Positions 27,350-36,723 of a DNA stretch of 64,000 bases are shown here, one piece after another. Position numbers and translations under genes: made by a program. Origin of the DNA: Candidatus Gastranaerophilales bacterium. Lineage in GTDB: Bacteria; Cyanobacteriota; Vampirovibrionia; Gastranaerophilales; Gastranaerophilaceae. Location: the NCBI GenBank assembly GCA_944325515.1, contig CALVAO010000002.1, positions 1 through 64,000 of the forward strand, written 5' to 3'. Positions within the stretch are counted from its first letter, which is position 1, and the number at the start of each line of letters is the position of its first letter. The notes under the pieces were generated by a model. That model saw only the letters and a program-made list of their open reading frames with translations. It made no database searches and was not told the origin of the DNA.

Positions 27350-27412
27350 TCTCTTTCCTCTCAAGTTGTGTCTATAATAGCATGGTGAAAGAGATAAATA
27401 AAGGTTAATTTA

Positions 27413-27421
27413 TGTTAAAAT
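27413..27421 (+). promoter_or_regulatory. Extended -10 TGTTAAAAT, leaderless type
   Basis: TGT plus TAAAAT (27416-27421) ends 6 nt before the ATG at 27428, with no Shine-Dalgarno. Confidence 0.6.
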
Positions 27422-27427
27422 CTTCTT

Positions 27428-28510
27428 ATGGATAAGATTTTTTCGGATAAAATTAATATTTTAAAAGCGCTTGCAATAACACTTGTGGTTTCGGGGCATC
27501 TTGAATTCAGAATGTTTGATATGTTTCCGCCGTATTCGTTCCAGCTTGCGTTGTTTTTCTTTATATCAGGTATGCTGTTTAAAGATAAATATCTGGATAA
27601 AGTTGCGGAATTTATAAGAAGAAGGATTAAAAGCCTTCTGGTTTTATATTTTCTCTATTCGGCGTTTTATGCTGTTGTGACGATTGTGCTTGCAAAACTT
27701 ACCGGAAAATTCTGGGGTATGGAATTAAGCTTCAAAAACTTCTTCATAACTCCTTTCCTTAACGGGCATCAATTTGATTTATCATGCCCTATGTGGTTTG
27801 TAACCCAGTTGTTTATGACAATGATAACATTCTTGTTTCTTCAAAGGCAGTTTAGAAATCTTAACGAAAAAACAAGGGCTGTAATATATACTGTTATGGG
27901 ATTTTCGGCAATTCCGCTTTCTAAAATGTTTCCTTTGACACCGCTTTTTCTGGTTGTTATAAGAACTATGTTTTCTCTGTTTTTTGTGTATTTAGGACAT
28001 GTTTATACAACAAAAATCCACGGAAAATATGATATTTTTACTCCGAAAATTCTTGGTGCGGTAATATGTCTGCAGGCGGTTTTGTGGCATTTTAACCGTG
28101 ATTTTGACCCTGTTCACGGTATCGGTTTAAGCTATGTGCTTGTCTGGGCAAGGTTCGACAGCCAGATTATTGTTCCGGTCTTAACAAGTATTACGGGGAT
28201 ATGGTTTTCTCTATTCTTTATTAATGTTACGTATGATTATTTGAAAAATATAAAATTCATTAAACTTGTCGGTGAAAATACGTATCATATAATGGCAAAC
28301 CACCTTTTTGTCATGTATCTTATAACGGCTGTAATCTTTAAAATTAACGGCATTCCAATAAGCGAAAGAAATGAGCATAATATATACTGGATTTTTAACC
28401 CCGTGCAGAATACATATCTTTATTTTGTACTTACAATGCTCATTACGACCTATATTGGCGCAGGGCTAAAATGGATTAAGAGTAAAATCCCCGTAATCAA
28501 AGAGTTATAA
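27428..28510 (+). CDS. Acyltransferase 3 family membrane protein
   Basis: A 360-residue integral membrane acyltransferase-3 protein with about ten hydrophobic helices. The family O-acetylates or succinylates surface sugars and other envelope molecules. The N-terminal helix carries SGHLEFR (catalytic His) after NILKALAITLVV, and R-rich RRRIKSLLVLYFLYS follows, as usual. No sugar-biosynthesis genes are adjacent, so the acceptor is unknown. Its last 14 nt overlap rsmG on the other strand. Confidence 0.88.
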   Translation: MDKIFSDKINILKALAITLVVSGHLEFRMFDMFPPYSFQLALFFFISGMLFKDKYLDKVAEFIRRRIKSLLVLYFLYSAFYAVVTIVLAKLTGKFWGMELSFKNFFITPFLNGHQFDLSCPMWFVTQLFMTMITFLFLQRQFRNLNEKTRAVIYTVMGFSAIPLSKMFPLTPLFLVVIRTMFSLFFVYLGHVYTTKIHGKYDIFTPKILGAVICLQAVLWHFNRDFDPVHGIGLSYVLVWARFDSQIIVPVLTSITGIWFSLFFINVTYDYLKNIKFIKLVGENTYHIMANHLFVMYLITAVIFKINGIPISERNEHNIYWIFNPVQNTYLYFVLTMLITTYIGAGLKWIKSKIPVIKEL

Positions 28511-29099
28511 TAATTAAGTTTCTTTCGTAAACCTCTTCTAGCGGAAGGGTATAATTTATTATATCTATGACTTTTGCGTTATATTTTTTTAATACTTTTT
28601 GAGCGTCTTCAATCTCAGAGAGGGCTTTTTTTGATTTATATGCAGTGAAATATCCGTCTTTTTTGAGAAGCGGAAGAGCGTATTCTGAGATTTTTTTTAA
28701 TTCGCCGACCGCACGGCTTGTTATTATGTCAAATTTTTTCCCTTTAATCGATTCTGCCCGCCCGCAGATTGTCGAAAGGTTTTCTAAATTCAGCTCTTCT
28801 TTTATTGTATTTATTGCGTTTATTTTTTTTCTTATACTGTCAATTCCCGTTATCTGCATATCAGGAAATTCAATTGCAAGCGGAACACAGGGAAATCCGC
28901 CCCCGCATCCGATATCAAGAATGTTTCCTTTTTGTATGCCGTACTTTTCAAAGAAAAGCTTTATTGCAAGCGAATCGTAAATGTGTTTTTCGTACAATAC
29001 TTTTTCATCATTTTTTGAAATCAAGTTTAATTTTGAGTTTTCTTCCAGAAAAACTTTTATATAATTGGTAAAATCAGCTTTTATCTCAAATTTATTCAT
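28497..29099 (-). CDS. rsmG: 16S rRNA (guanine-527-N7) methyltransferase
   Basis: Methylates G527 of 16S rRNA with SAM. Motif I is DIGCGGGFPCVPLAIEFP, and KLNLIS, HIYDSL, GRAE and SRAVGELKKISEYALPLLK follow. About 200 residues. The start is taken as the ATG at 29099, which overlaps the TPR gene's end; another ATG 18 nt upstream is possible, and neither has a strong Shine-Dalgarno. Confidence 0.94.
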   Translation of the reverse strand: MNKFEIKADFTNYIKVFLEENSKLNLISKNDEKVLYEKHIYDSLAIKLFFEKYGIQKGNILDIGCGGGFPCVPLAIEFPDMQITGIDSIRKKINAINTIKEELNLENLSTICGRAESIKGKKFDIITSRAVGELKKISEYALPLLKKDGYFTAYKSKKALSEIEDAQKVLKKYNAKVIDIINYTLPLEEVYERNLIIITL

Positions 29100-31347
29100 A
29101 CTTCTGCTCAATTTCATTAAAAACGTCTTTGTCCATTCTCAAACGCATGTCATTTATGCGCTGTTCGATTTTAGAAATATCTATTGATGATGCCATAGTC
29201 TGCGCTATTTTGCGGGCTTTGAAATATTCCGCAAGAGCTTTTTTGTTCAGAGAAATATTGTTATAATAATAATCCCCCAGAGCAACAGTTGACTCCATTA
29301 TATAAAACGGTTCATTCATGAATTCTGCACTCTGCTTGGCTTCCAAAAGATAATTCAGAGCTTTTTTACTCCGCTCTTTTAAACATATTTTTGCAAGGTA
29401 TGAGGAAGTGTAATAAATTCCGTCATAGTTGTTGTTTGTTTTTTCTATTTCATATGCTTTTTGAAAACAGTCTTTAGCGTCGGAATAGTTTTCATTATCG
29501 TAATAGCAGGAGCCCATATTAGAGTATGCAAGTGCCTTATAAGGATTTGTGCAATTTAGGGCGGTGCATTTAATATAGTATTCAAACGCGGTTTTTTCAT
29601 CATTTTTGTCATCGTTTGCAAGGGCAAACTTAAAATATAATTCTGCAAGGACGCTGTCCGGAGTATTTTCATCAAGAGAAGCCAGCGCTTTTTGGTAATA
29701 TGAATAAGCTTCATCAGGGTTATTGATAGACGAATAAATGTTTCCTAAAAGTGTGCAGGATGATACCATCAATGACTGAGGCGTGTCTACGGAATAGATA
29801 ACTTTTTTTATCGTATCTATTGCACGCTCGTATTTGTACATCAAAAAGTATAAATCCGTAAGCTCGTAATAAAGATAATTTAAATTAATAACTTCATTAT
29901 TTTTTTTGTATGCAGTTTCTGCCAGTTCATAATAATGCCGTGCATTTGTGTAATCATCAATTTCTTTGTAGAGTCTTGCAAGTCTCAAGCGTATATTTGC
30001 AAGCGTTTGCGAGTCAAGCTTGTTATTATTGAGAATGTTTAAATATTCTTCTATAGCTTCTGTATTCTTTTTTTCTTCTGCAAGTTTTTCTGCGGTTTGA
30101 AGAAGTGTGTCAATATTTTCAGTTCTTTTTTCCTGTTTAGCTTCCTGCGGTTTTTCTTCCTGTTTGTGTTCGCTTTCCTGCGGTTTAGGCGAAGATTTTA
30201 CGCCGTCCTCAATATTTCTTATGCATTGATTATGGTATTCAATTTCTGCTCTAAGCGCCTGCCGTGAAATCATAATTTCACGCGTCTGCAGAGGTTCTTT
30301 AAGCTGTTTTTCATAAATGCTGATTATATATTTGTGAAGCTTAATTTCCGTCTTTGCCGGTATAGAAATATCAATATTCTGCTGGAAATAATCCTGTACA
30401 TAAATTGTGTCGCCGGATTGGAATATCATAAGGTTTGATTTTAAATATTCAATCGAAAAATCATCGTAAAGCTCAAATACAGCAAGAGCATTCAAAGTTA
30501 AACCGTGCCTTACGGTTCTTAAGAACCAGAAAAAATTACGTATCGTAACCGGAATAAGGTTTACATAAGTAAGCCCCAGATACGAATCAAAATTCATTCC
30601 GGAAAGTGCATATTTTTCTAAAAAATCGTTCAAAGAAATTTCCATCGCCTGTATAATTTTTATCGCAAGCGCCGTGTAGTAATAATATCCGCGTGTATAT
30701 CTATAAAAATCCTCTATTGTTGTATCTGTACAGCTGATTTGGCTTGATTGGATAAATTCCTTAAAAATCTCTTTAGTAAAAGCTTTGAGGAATATTTTTC
30801 TGTCAATTTTTATATCTTCAAGAACCCCCTGTATCATAGCGCGGGTAGATGCAATGATTTTTACATTATTATTTTCTATAACACTTTTTAGGCAGGAAGA
30901 AATTAATTTTGTATTTTCTTCCATAATATCATCGTAAGAATGCAGGATGATAATAAACGGCTTTTTGATTGAAGTTACATATTGCTGTAATTTTACGGCA
31001 AGAGTTGTAACTTTTGCATTAAGATTAACCGCTTTTGAAATGGCATTTTTTTCTATTGTATCAATAAACGAAAGCAGTATATCATCGCACACAGTAGATG
31101 CCTTGCAGTAGTATTCCAGCTTTATAACATCTTTGTTTAAAAACTCCGTAATATAATTGATAAACTGCCTTTTTCCTGTACCTAAAAAACCGTGAACATA
31201 AAGAAAAATTTCGTCTGACGCTATAAAATCTATTGCTTTTATAATGTCTGTATAATTATTTTTCAATAAATAATGATTTATTTTGTCGGATTCGGGCAAA
31301 ATAATATCTTCAATATCAATAGAACTATCCAGAAACTTATAATCCAT
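29092..31347 (-). CDS. P-loop ATPase with C-terminal TPR repeats (STAND-like)
   Basis: A 751-residue protein. Residues 47-60 form a P-loop (YVHGFLGTGKRQF) and PFIIILHSYDDI near residue 130 looks like Walker B, giving an AAA/STAND-type NTPase in the first 250 residues. A helical region follows to about 380, then a charged Glu/Lys/Gln linker (395-420) and at least seven TPR units (425-735). STAND proteins act as switches in signalling or defence; no effector domain is evident here. It overlaps rsmG by 8 nt. The promoter is of the leaderless kind. Confidence 0.75.
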   Translation of the reverse strand: MDYKFLDSSIDIEDIILPESDKINHYLLKNNYTDIIKAIDFIASDEIFLYVHGFLGTGKRQFINYITEFLNKDVIKLEYYCKASTVCDDILLSFIDTIEKNAISKAVNLNAKVTTLAVKLQQYVTSIKKPFIIILHSYDDIMEENTKLISSCLKSVIENNNVKIIASTRAMIQGVLEDIKIDRKIFLKAFTKEIFKEFIQSSQISCTDTTIEDFYRYTRGYYYYTALAIKIIQAMEISLNDFLEKYALSGMNFDSYLGLTYVNLIPVTIRNFFWFLRTVRHGLTLNALAVFELYDDFSIEYLKSNLMIFQSGDTIYVQDYFQQNIDISIPAKTEIKLHKYIISIYEKQLKEPLQTREIMISRQALRAEIEYHNQCIRNIEDGVKSSPKPQESEHKQEEKPQEAKQEKRTENIDTLLQTAEKLAEEKKNTEAIEEYLNILNNNKLDSQTLANIRLRLARLYKEIDDYTNARHYYELAETAYKKNNEVINLNYLYYELTDLYFLMYKYERAIDTIKKVIYSVDTPQSLMVSSCTLLGNIYSSINNPDEAYSYYQKALASLDENTPDSVLAELYFKFALANDDKNDEKTAFEYYIKCTALNCTNPYKALAYSNMGSCYYDNENYSDAKDCFQKAYEIEKTNNNYDGIYYTSSYLAKICLKERSKKALNYLLEAKQSAEFMNEPFYIMESTVALGDYYYNNISLNKKALAEYFKARKIAQTMASSIDISKIEQRINDMRLRMDKDVFNEIEQKYE

Positions 31348-31353
31348 AAAACG

Positions 31354-31359
31354 ATTTTA
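31354..31359 (-). promoter_or_regulatory. -10 box TAAAAT, leaderless type
   Basis: The minus-strand hexamer ends 6 nt before the ATG at 31347; no Shine-Dalgarno is present. Confidence 0.5.
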
Positions 31360-31417
31360 AATGATATTTAGGTAATTTGCAAATGTTTTGATATAATAAA
31401 GGCTGGAGGTTAAGAGA

Positions 31418-32026
31418 ATGACATATAAGATTTTAGAATTATTATTTGCAGGGATTGTTGCTTATTTAATCGGCTCAATTCCGACAGGATATTTAATAGT
31501 TAAAGCAAAAACCGGCAAAGATATCAGAACCGTGGGTTCAGGTTCAACCGGCGCTACTAACGTTAAAAGAGTTTTAGGCAAAAATTATTTCTTTTTGGTT
31601 ATGATATTGGATGCCCTAAAGGGCGCCTTACCTGTTGTATTAGCAAAATTATTTATAACAGCCGGCGCTTCTTACGGCTTGGCGCCTGTAATCGCTGCAG
31701 TTGCCGTAATTATCGGACATAGCAAATCCGTATTCCTGCAGTTTAAAGGCGGAAAGTCTGTGGCATCAGGCGTCGGCACCATAATTGCACTGAATTGGAT
31801 TGCCGGAATTATTATTGCAGTTGTATGGGGCATAATAACCTACTCAACAAAATATGTTTCAGTAGGTTCAATTATTGCACTCCTGCTTTCACCATTTGTT
31901 ATGTATTTTCTTCATGCTCCGATTGCGTATATTGTATATTGTGCGCTTGGAGCTGTTTATATTGTTTATCTTCACAGAGAAAATATCAAGCGTTTAATCC
32001 AGGGAAATGAAAATAAAGTCAGATAA
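31418..32026 (+). CDS. plsY: Glycerol-3-phosphate acyltransferase PlsY
   Basis: Transfers acyl from acyl-phosphate to glycerol-3-phosphate, the first step of phospholipid synthesis. A 202-residue membrane protein with five to seven hydrophobic segments. The three PlsY motifs are present: GSIPTGYLI with VGSGSTGATNV, HSKSVFLQFKGGKSVASGVG, and YVSVGS. GGAGG Shine-Dalgarno. Ends at the bidirectional terminator shared with the phosphorylase-like gene. Confidence 0.96.
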   Translation: MTYKILELLFAGIVAYLIGSIPTGYLIVKAKTGKDIRTVGSGSTGATNVKRVLGKNYFFLVMILDALKGALPVVLAKLFITAGASYGLAPVIAAVAVIIGHSKSVFLQFKGGKSVASGVGTIIALNWIAGIIIAVVWGIITYSTKYVSVGSIIALLLSPFVMYFLHAPIAYIVYCALGAVYIVYLHRENIKRLIQGNENKVR

Positions 32027-32058
32027 ATAATAATTTTAATATTTTAATATCAATAATA

Positions 32059-32088
32059 AAATCCGCCTTCAAATCTGAAAGCGGATTT
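32059..32088. terminator. Bidirectional terminator
   Basis: AAATCCGC (32059-32066) pairs with GCGGATTT (32081-32088), with an inner TTC/GAA pair. A T-rich tail lies on the plus side (CATTTTTATT) and A-rich sequence on the other. It separates convergent plsY and the phosphorylase-like gene. Confidence 0.82.
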
Positions 32089-32112
32089 CATTTTTATTAT
32101 CTTAATATCATC

Positions 32113-33804
32113 CTATTTGATATTTGAATATGTCCAAGCATCGAATGTCGGAGTTTCAGAAATATTTAATTCTTTCTTCTTTTCTCCAGATGAGCTGTCA
32201 TCGTGTGCAATCGGTTTGTACAATCTGTTGTAGTATTCGATTACCATTCTGTCAGAATTGAAGTAAGCTTCTGCAGTTCTAATAGCCTGTCTCATCATTC
32301 TAGCCCATTCCTGCTTATTGTTGTAGTAAGTAGGAATAATCTGATTTTCAATGATATCCATCATGCATCTGTGGTCAGCCCAGTGTCTTTCTTCCCAAGG
32401 CATATCATCATCGAGTTCCGGATATTCAACAGTATAACCGTTAATGCCAGGGAATGTACCTTCAACAGTCCATCCGTCATATGTTGAAAGGTGAATTGCA
32501 CCGTTAGCATTAGCTGACATGCCGGAAGTACCTGATGCTTCAAACGGTCTGAGCGGAGTATTTAACCATACATCAGTACCGCGTTTCAGCATACCGGATA
32601 ATTGTAATTCATAGCCGGGTAATACAACAACATTCTTCAATGAGTGTGAACGATTTAACAGTTTGTTAAACATTTCTTTACCCATAACATCATCCGGGTG
32701 GAATTTACCTGCAAATATAATTTGAACCTTGTTTGCGTCTAAAAGCTTATTGATTCTGTCTTTATCCATCAAAATAAGCCAAGCGCGTTTGTAATCTGCA
32801 AATCTTCTTGCCCAGGTAATTGTTAATACATCCGGGTCAAATCTCTTACCGGCAACGTTAGCAATATACTTGAATAATTTAACTTTCATTTCGCGTTTAG
32901 CAGCAAGAAGTTCATCAAATGACTTGTCGCCATTCATTCTCTTATCCTGCCAGTAATGAAGGTTTACAGCATTTGTGATTGCTCTAATCGGGCATCTGTC
33001 TTCAACCCATTCCCACATCTTATTAGCAACAAGACCGTGAAGCTGAGAAACTGCGTTAGCAATTCTTGACATTCTTAATGCTGCAACTGTAAGTGAGAAG
33101 TTTTCTCCACCCAATTGGATAGCTCTTTCTCTTGAAGCACCTGCAAAGAAACCGCCTTCAAGTAATGTATCAACCCAGTGAACTTCGTTGCCTGCTGCAA
33201 CCGGAGTGTGAGTTGTAAATACGGTTTTCTTTCTTACTTCATCGAGATTTCCGTTGTATTGTCTTAATAATTCAAATGCAGCCGGAAGAGCATGACCTTC
33301 GTTCATGTGAACTACGTCAAAGTTATAGCCTGCTGCTTGAAGTACTCTTATACCAGCAATACCGAGAACTGTTTCTTGAGCAATTCTGATTCTTTCATTG
33401 CCGTCATACAGCTTGTGAGAAATACTCTTAGCCCAATCGCTGTTACCGTCAATATCGGTTGTCAGCAAGTATACAGGGCAAGTTCCGAATAATTCCGGAT
33501 CTACTCTAAATGCTTTTACTTTTACCTTTTCGCCAAAGGTATCAACTTCTACTGTAATTCCGGTATCCACCAGAAAATCATAGTATTTTCTAATGTAAGC
33601 TACTTCAACATTGCCTGAATGATCGATTCTTTGATCATAATAACCATATGACCATAACATAGTTACACCAACCATCGGCATCTGTAAATAACCGGCAGAT
33701 AACATGTGTGAACCTGCCAAAAATCCTAAACCACCTGAATATGTTTTAAGTGATTGGTCCATTGCTATTTCCATAGAGAAATAGGCTACGTTTGGTAATG
33801 TCAT
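32113..33804 (-). CDS. Alpha-glucan phosphorylase-like protein lacking the PLP lysine
   Basis: A 563-residue GT35-type protein of the short alpha-glucan phosphorylase group: VAYFSMEIAMDQSLKTYSGGLG, HMNEGHALPA, FTTHTPVAAGNE, TWARRFADYKR, and the C-terminal PFEASGTSGM block. In active phosphorylases that block continues with the Lys that holds pyridoxal phosphate (GNMK or GMK). Here the codons give GMSANANG, so the position is Ser430. Either PLP is not bound this way or the reaction differs. The start is the ATG at 33804 after AAAAGG. Confidence 0.85.
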   Translation of the reverse strand: MTLPNVAYFSMEIAMDQSLKTYSGGLGFLAGSHMLSAGYLQMPMVGVTMLWSYGYYDQRIDHSGNVEVAYIRKYYDFLVDTGITVEVDTFGEKVKVKAFRVDPELFGTCPVYLLTTDIDGNSDWAKSISHKLYDGNERIRIAQETVLGIAGIRVLQAAGYNFDVVHMNEGHALPAAFELLRQYNGNLDEVRKKTVFTTHTPVAAGNEVHWVDTLLEGGFFAGASRERAIQLGGENFSLTVAALRMSRIANAVSQLHGLVANKMWEWVEDRCPIRAITNAVNLHYWQDKRMNGDKSFDELLAAKREMKVKLFKYIANVAGKRFDPDVLTITWARRFADYKRAWLILMDKDRINKLLDANKVQIIFAGKFHPDDVMGKEMFNKLLNRSHSLKNVVVLPGYELQLSGMLKRGTDVWLNTPLRPFEASGTSGMSANANGAIHLSTYDGWTVEGTFPGINGYTVEYPELDDDMPWEERHWADHRCMMDIIENQIIPTYYNNKQEWARMMRQAIRTAEAYFNSDRMVIEYYNRLYKPIAHDDSSSGEKKKELNISETPTFDAWTYSNIK

Positions 33805-33835
33805 AATTTTAAACCTTTTCTTAATGTGTACTACT

Positions 33836-33863
33836 AAAGGACTACTTGTCCTTTTCAATTATA
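33836..33863 (-). promoter_or_regulatory. Promoter with start-site hairpin, phosphorylase-like gene
   Basis: A minus-strand -10 TATAAT (plus 33858-33863) places the transcript start near 33852. AAAGGAC (33836-33842) and GTCCTTT (33848-33854) form a 7-bp hairpin at the very 5' end of the mRNA; it could stabilise the message or be an operator. Confidence 0.55.
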
Positions 33864-34130
33864 TACCAACAACATAATACATAATCAATCTTTTTATCAA
33901 AAATCTAATTCCTAAAAACTAAATAAATTCTTAAAAGCCTGCCATATCAAGCATTTTAAAATTGTAACAAAATATTAAGAAGTAATACTTTAGAATTAGT
34001 CCTCAAGAATATGCTCGGAATAGATTTTATTAAATATACTGTTAAATTTAAAATCTTTTAGTACATACCGTGTCTAAGTTATATTGTACATAACACTGGT
34101 AAAACAACAGTGCGGTAAAATCTTGAGTTT
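33864..34130. other. AT-rich spacer between two minus-strand genes
   Basis: No gene seen. Contains upstream sequence of the phosphorylase-like gene and, near 34097-34115, a weak CACTG/CAGTG hairpin after the next gene's stop. Confidence 0.5.
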
Positions 34131-36509
34131 TTAGTGCATACCTCTGTCTGAAAAAATATCAAACCGGTAATCATTACCGCTTGAAAATAATCTGTCATCA
34201 TGCCCTTTTATTTTTAATTCCATTTTATACTCTATATTCTTATTATTCCTGCCGGTAATCTTTATGCCGGAAGTTCCTGTTGCAGAGGCAAAAGAAGACA
34301 GAGCATCTTCAAATGCTGACAAATATTGAATACAGGTTGGAAATTTGTATTTATTATATATTTGTTGTTTTGCTGAAGCCAGAATTTCTGCAGGCATATT
34401 ATTCTCGTTTGTATCATTGATTGATATTAAAACCTTTGTATCGGAATTTATATAGTCCTTTTCCAGAATGTATTTTAACAGCATTTTATCAACCGCATCT
34501 TTAGTATCAAACTTTTCAAGAATTTTTGACAAGTATGTTTTTTCATCATTATTCAAAATTTTGTAATCTTCAAATTTTGAAAAATATTCTACTGCTGCTT
34601 GAGTATCATCTCCGCTCATTTCCATTATTCTGGTTAAAATTTCCGGTTCCTGCACAATTTCTAAACTGCCCGGATATAAATCTATGATTTCAGAATTCAT
34701 AATATACTGTCCGGCTTTATCTATATCAATTGAGCCGTCCTGCTCTCGAAAACGGCTTATTGCTTGCTGGTATATAGAGTTTTGGGGTTCATTGTTTTTG
34801 TAATAATTAAAAATATCCCATCTTGCAATACTTGATTCTAATTTTGCACTATTAACAGCGGTTTGAGTTTCTGTATTCAGTGCATTATTTATTGTTTTAA
34901 TGACAAATTCCGAATTATTAATTTCTTCCGGCTTCAAGGACTGCGGACGATATTTGGAGCAGGTGTCTGCTATATTGTTTAAATTATTTTGATAAAGCAG
35001 ATTGATTGTATTATCAAATCTGTTTTTTATTTCATTTAGTTTAAATGTCTTTTGCTGTTCTATTTTAAACAATTCTGCAGCCTTCTCTTTTTCCAGCAGG
35101 TTTAACTTTTCAGTACCCTGCGGGCGGTAGCCGTTTGAATAAATTGTTTCAAGCCCGTCAACCAGTGATATTTCTCCATCATTTATACAGTCCAATTCCC
35201 TCAAAAACTTTTTGAGCAGAATAATATCTTCCTCTGTAAAGTTGCAAGTGTCAAAATTGATAATATTTTCAAGCATTTGTTCATCATTGCCGAGCTCGCT
35301 GTTTGCATAAAAATTAAGTCTTGATTTAAATTGTTCTATATCATAGTTGTCATAATCTCTTTGAGCTTTCAAAAGTTTATCTGCAGAAGTTATAAAACCT
35401 TTTATTTTTTCCGGCATTTTTTCAAATTTATATTCAGAACCTCGCAGTTCATTAATCGATATAGATATATCGCCGGATTTATATTTGATTTCATTTAATT
35501 TTTGAAAATCAAGATAATGTTTTCTTAAAACAGATAAAACAAAATCTTCAAAATCTATAGAAAGCAGCTTCATATCAGTTTCATTTATCTTAGGTGTTTT
35601 AATTTTTCTCTGCTCCGGCACAGAAGAAAAACTTGAAAGTTTTATCAAATTAACGTATTTATCACAAATCATATCAGCTACAGGATCTAAAATTTTATTA
35701 ACAAAAGTTTTGCTATCCAAATAGCGGAGCTTTAAGCCGGAGCATACTTCAGCAATTTTGTTTATAACAAATTCCTGCAGTTTATCTTCTGAGCCTTTTT
35801 TGTATAATCTGTCAACCGTTTCATAAAAATCTCTGGTTAAGACTGATTCAATCTTTGCTGCTACAGCTTCTTCCGGACGTTTCGGAAGTTTTATCACTGG
35901 ATACCTTGTTTTTAGCTCTTTTACTGATTTAATATTTTTAAGTCCGTCATAATAATCACGGGTAACTCTTTTCAAATTAAAATTATCTTCGCTTACAGCT
36001 GTCTTAAATTTATTTAAAAGCAAATAGTCAAATCTTTCGTCCGAAGGTTTTACAGGCTTGGGTCTGTCTATAGTAAAGGGCTTTTCAAGTTGTTTTACTT
36101 CTTTTTTTAATTGATTAATCATCTCTGTTTTTTGTGTTGGAGTAAGGATTTTGTCAAAAGCTATTGTATCAAGTTGCGTAAGAATTTCGTTTTGTTTTCG
36201 CATTTTGGTTCTGAATGCTTCAAACGCTTTTCTGCCTAAAACTAAAACATCTGTTGTTTCATTTTGCCTGCAGTCTGAAACAAGCAGGTCTGACAGTTGT
36301 TTTAGGAGTTTTTCTTTTTCAGAATTTATGTCAAATTTTTTTTGTTTGACATTATATAACGCCTTGAAAGGAATTTGATAATATTTTATCTGTTCTTGTT
36401 CTGCAGGATTTATACAAGTATTGTAGTGTGCAGGTTTACTGTGAGCGTTGAAATTAGTCGTGTTATTAAAAGTGTTTGGGCTAAAATAGCAAGAATTAGA
36501 TATAAGCAT
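34131..36509 (-). CDS. Large hypothetical protein, mostly helical, no signal peptide
   Basis: A 792-residue Lys/Glu/Asn-rich protein with no recognised domain or membrane segment. Much of it (residues 55-700) looks alpha-helical with short coiled-coil stretches. Residues 7-40 are Asn-rich, and residues 46-50 read IPFKA, resembling the PGFKA of the divergently transcribed acyltransferase-like protein at 36724 and the PAFKW of 18311. An AAGGAAA Shine-Dalgarno precedes the ATG. It may be an effector or scaffold specific to this lineage; function unknown. Confidence 0.6.
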   Translation of the reverse strand: MLISNSCYFSPNTFNNTTNFNAHSKPAHYNTCINPAEQEQIKYYQIPFKALYNVKQKKFDINSEKEKLLKQLSDLLVSDCRQNETTDVLVLGRKAFEAFRTKMRKQNEILTQLDTIAFDKILTPTQKTEMINQLKKEVKQLEKPFTIDRPKPVKPSDERFDYLLLNKFKTAVSEDNFNLKRVTRDYYDGLKNIKSVKELKTRYPVIKLPKRPEEAVAAKIESVLTRDFYETVDRLYKKGSEDKLQEFVINKIAEVCSGLKLRYLDSKTFVNKILDPVADMICDKYVNLIKLSSFSSVPEQRKIKTPKINETDMKLLSIDFEDFVLSVLRKHYLDFQKLNEIKYKSGDISISINELRGSEYKFEKMPEKIKGFITSADKLLKAQRDYDNYDIEQFKSRLNFYANSELGNDEQMLENIINFDTCNFTEEDIILLKKFLRELDCINDGEISLVDGLETIYSNGYRPQGTEKLNLLEKEKAAELFKIEQQKTFKLNEIKNRFDNTINLLYQNNLNNIADTCSKYRPQSLKPEEINNSEFVIKTINNALNTETQTAVNSAKLESSIARWDIFNYYKNNEPQNSIYQQAISRFREQDGSIDIDKAGQYIMNSEIIDLYPGSLEIVQEPEILTRIMEMSGDDTQAAVEYFSKFEDYKILNNDEKTYLSKILEKFDTKDAVDKMLLKYILEKDYINSDTKVLISINDTNENNMPAEILASAKQQIYNKYKFPTCIQYLSAFEDALSSFASATGTSGIKITGRNNKNIEYKMELKIKGHDDRLFSSGNDYRFDIFSDRGMH

Positions 36510-36723
36510 AATATTTCCTTAAAAAACCAGTGTAAATTTGCTAGATTATTATAATACAAATAGAACATAAAACAAAAAAATATTGTTTTCTGTTAAAATT
36601 TTTGCAGATGTTTTATATTTTATGCGCAATTATCTAAATCAAATATTTAAAAACAAGCTTTTTGATAGAGAAAAATTGCTAGAAAAATAACAAATTTATT
36701 TTTGTTTGGTTTTTAATTAAAAT
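36510..36723. other. Divergent promoter spacer
   Basis: A 214-bp, very AT-rich spacer between the 792-residue gene and the PlsC-like gene. TTTAAT (36712-36717) ends 6 nt before the ATG at 36724, another possible leaderless arrangement but with a poor hexamer. Confidence 0.4.
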
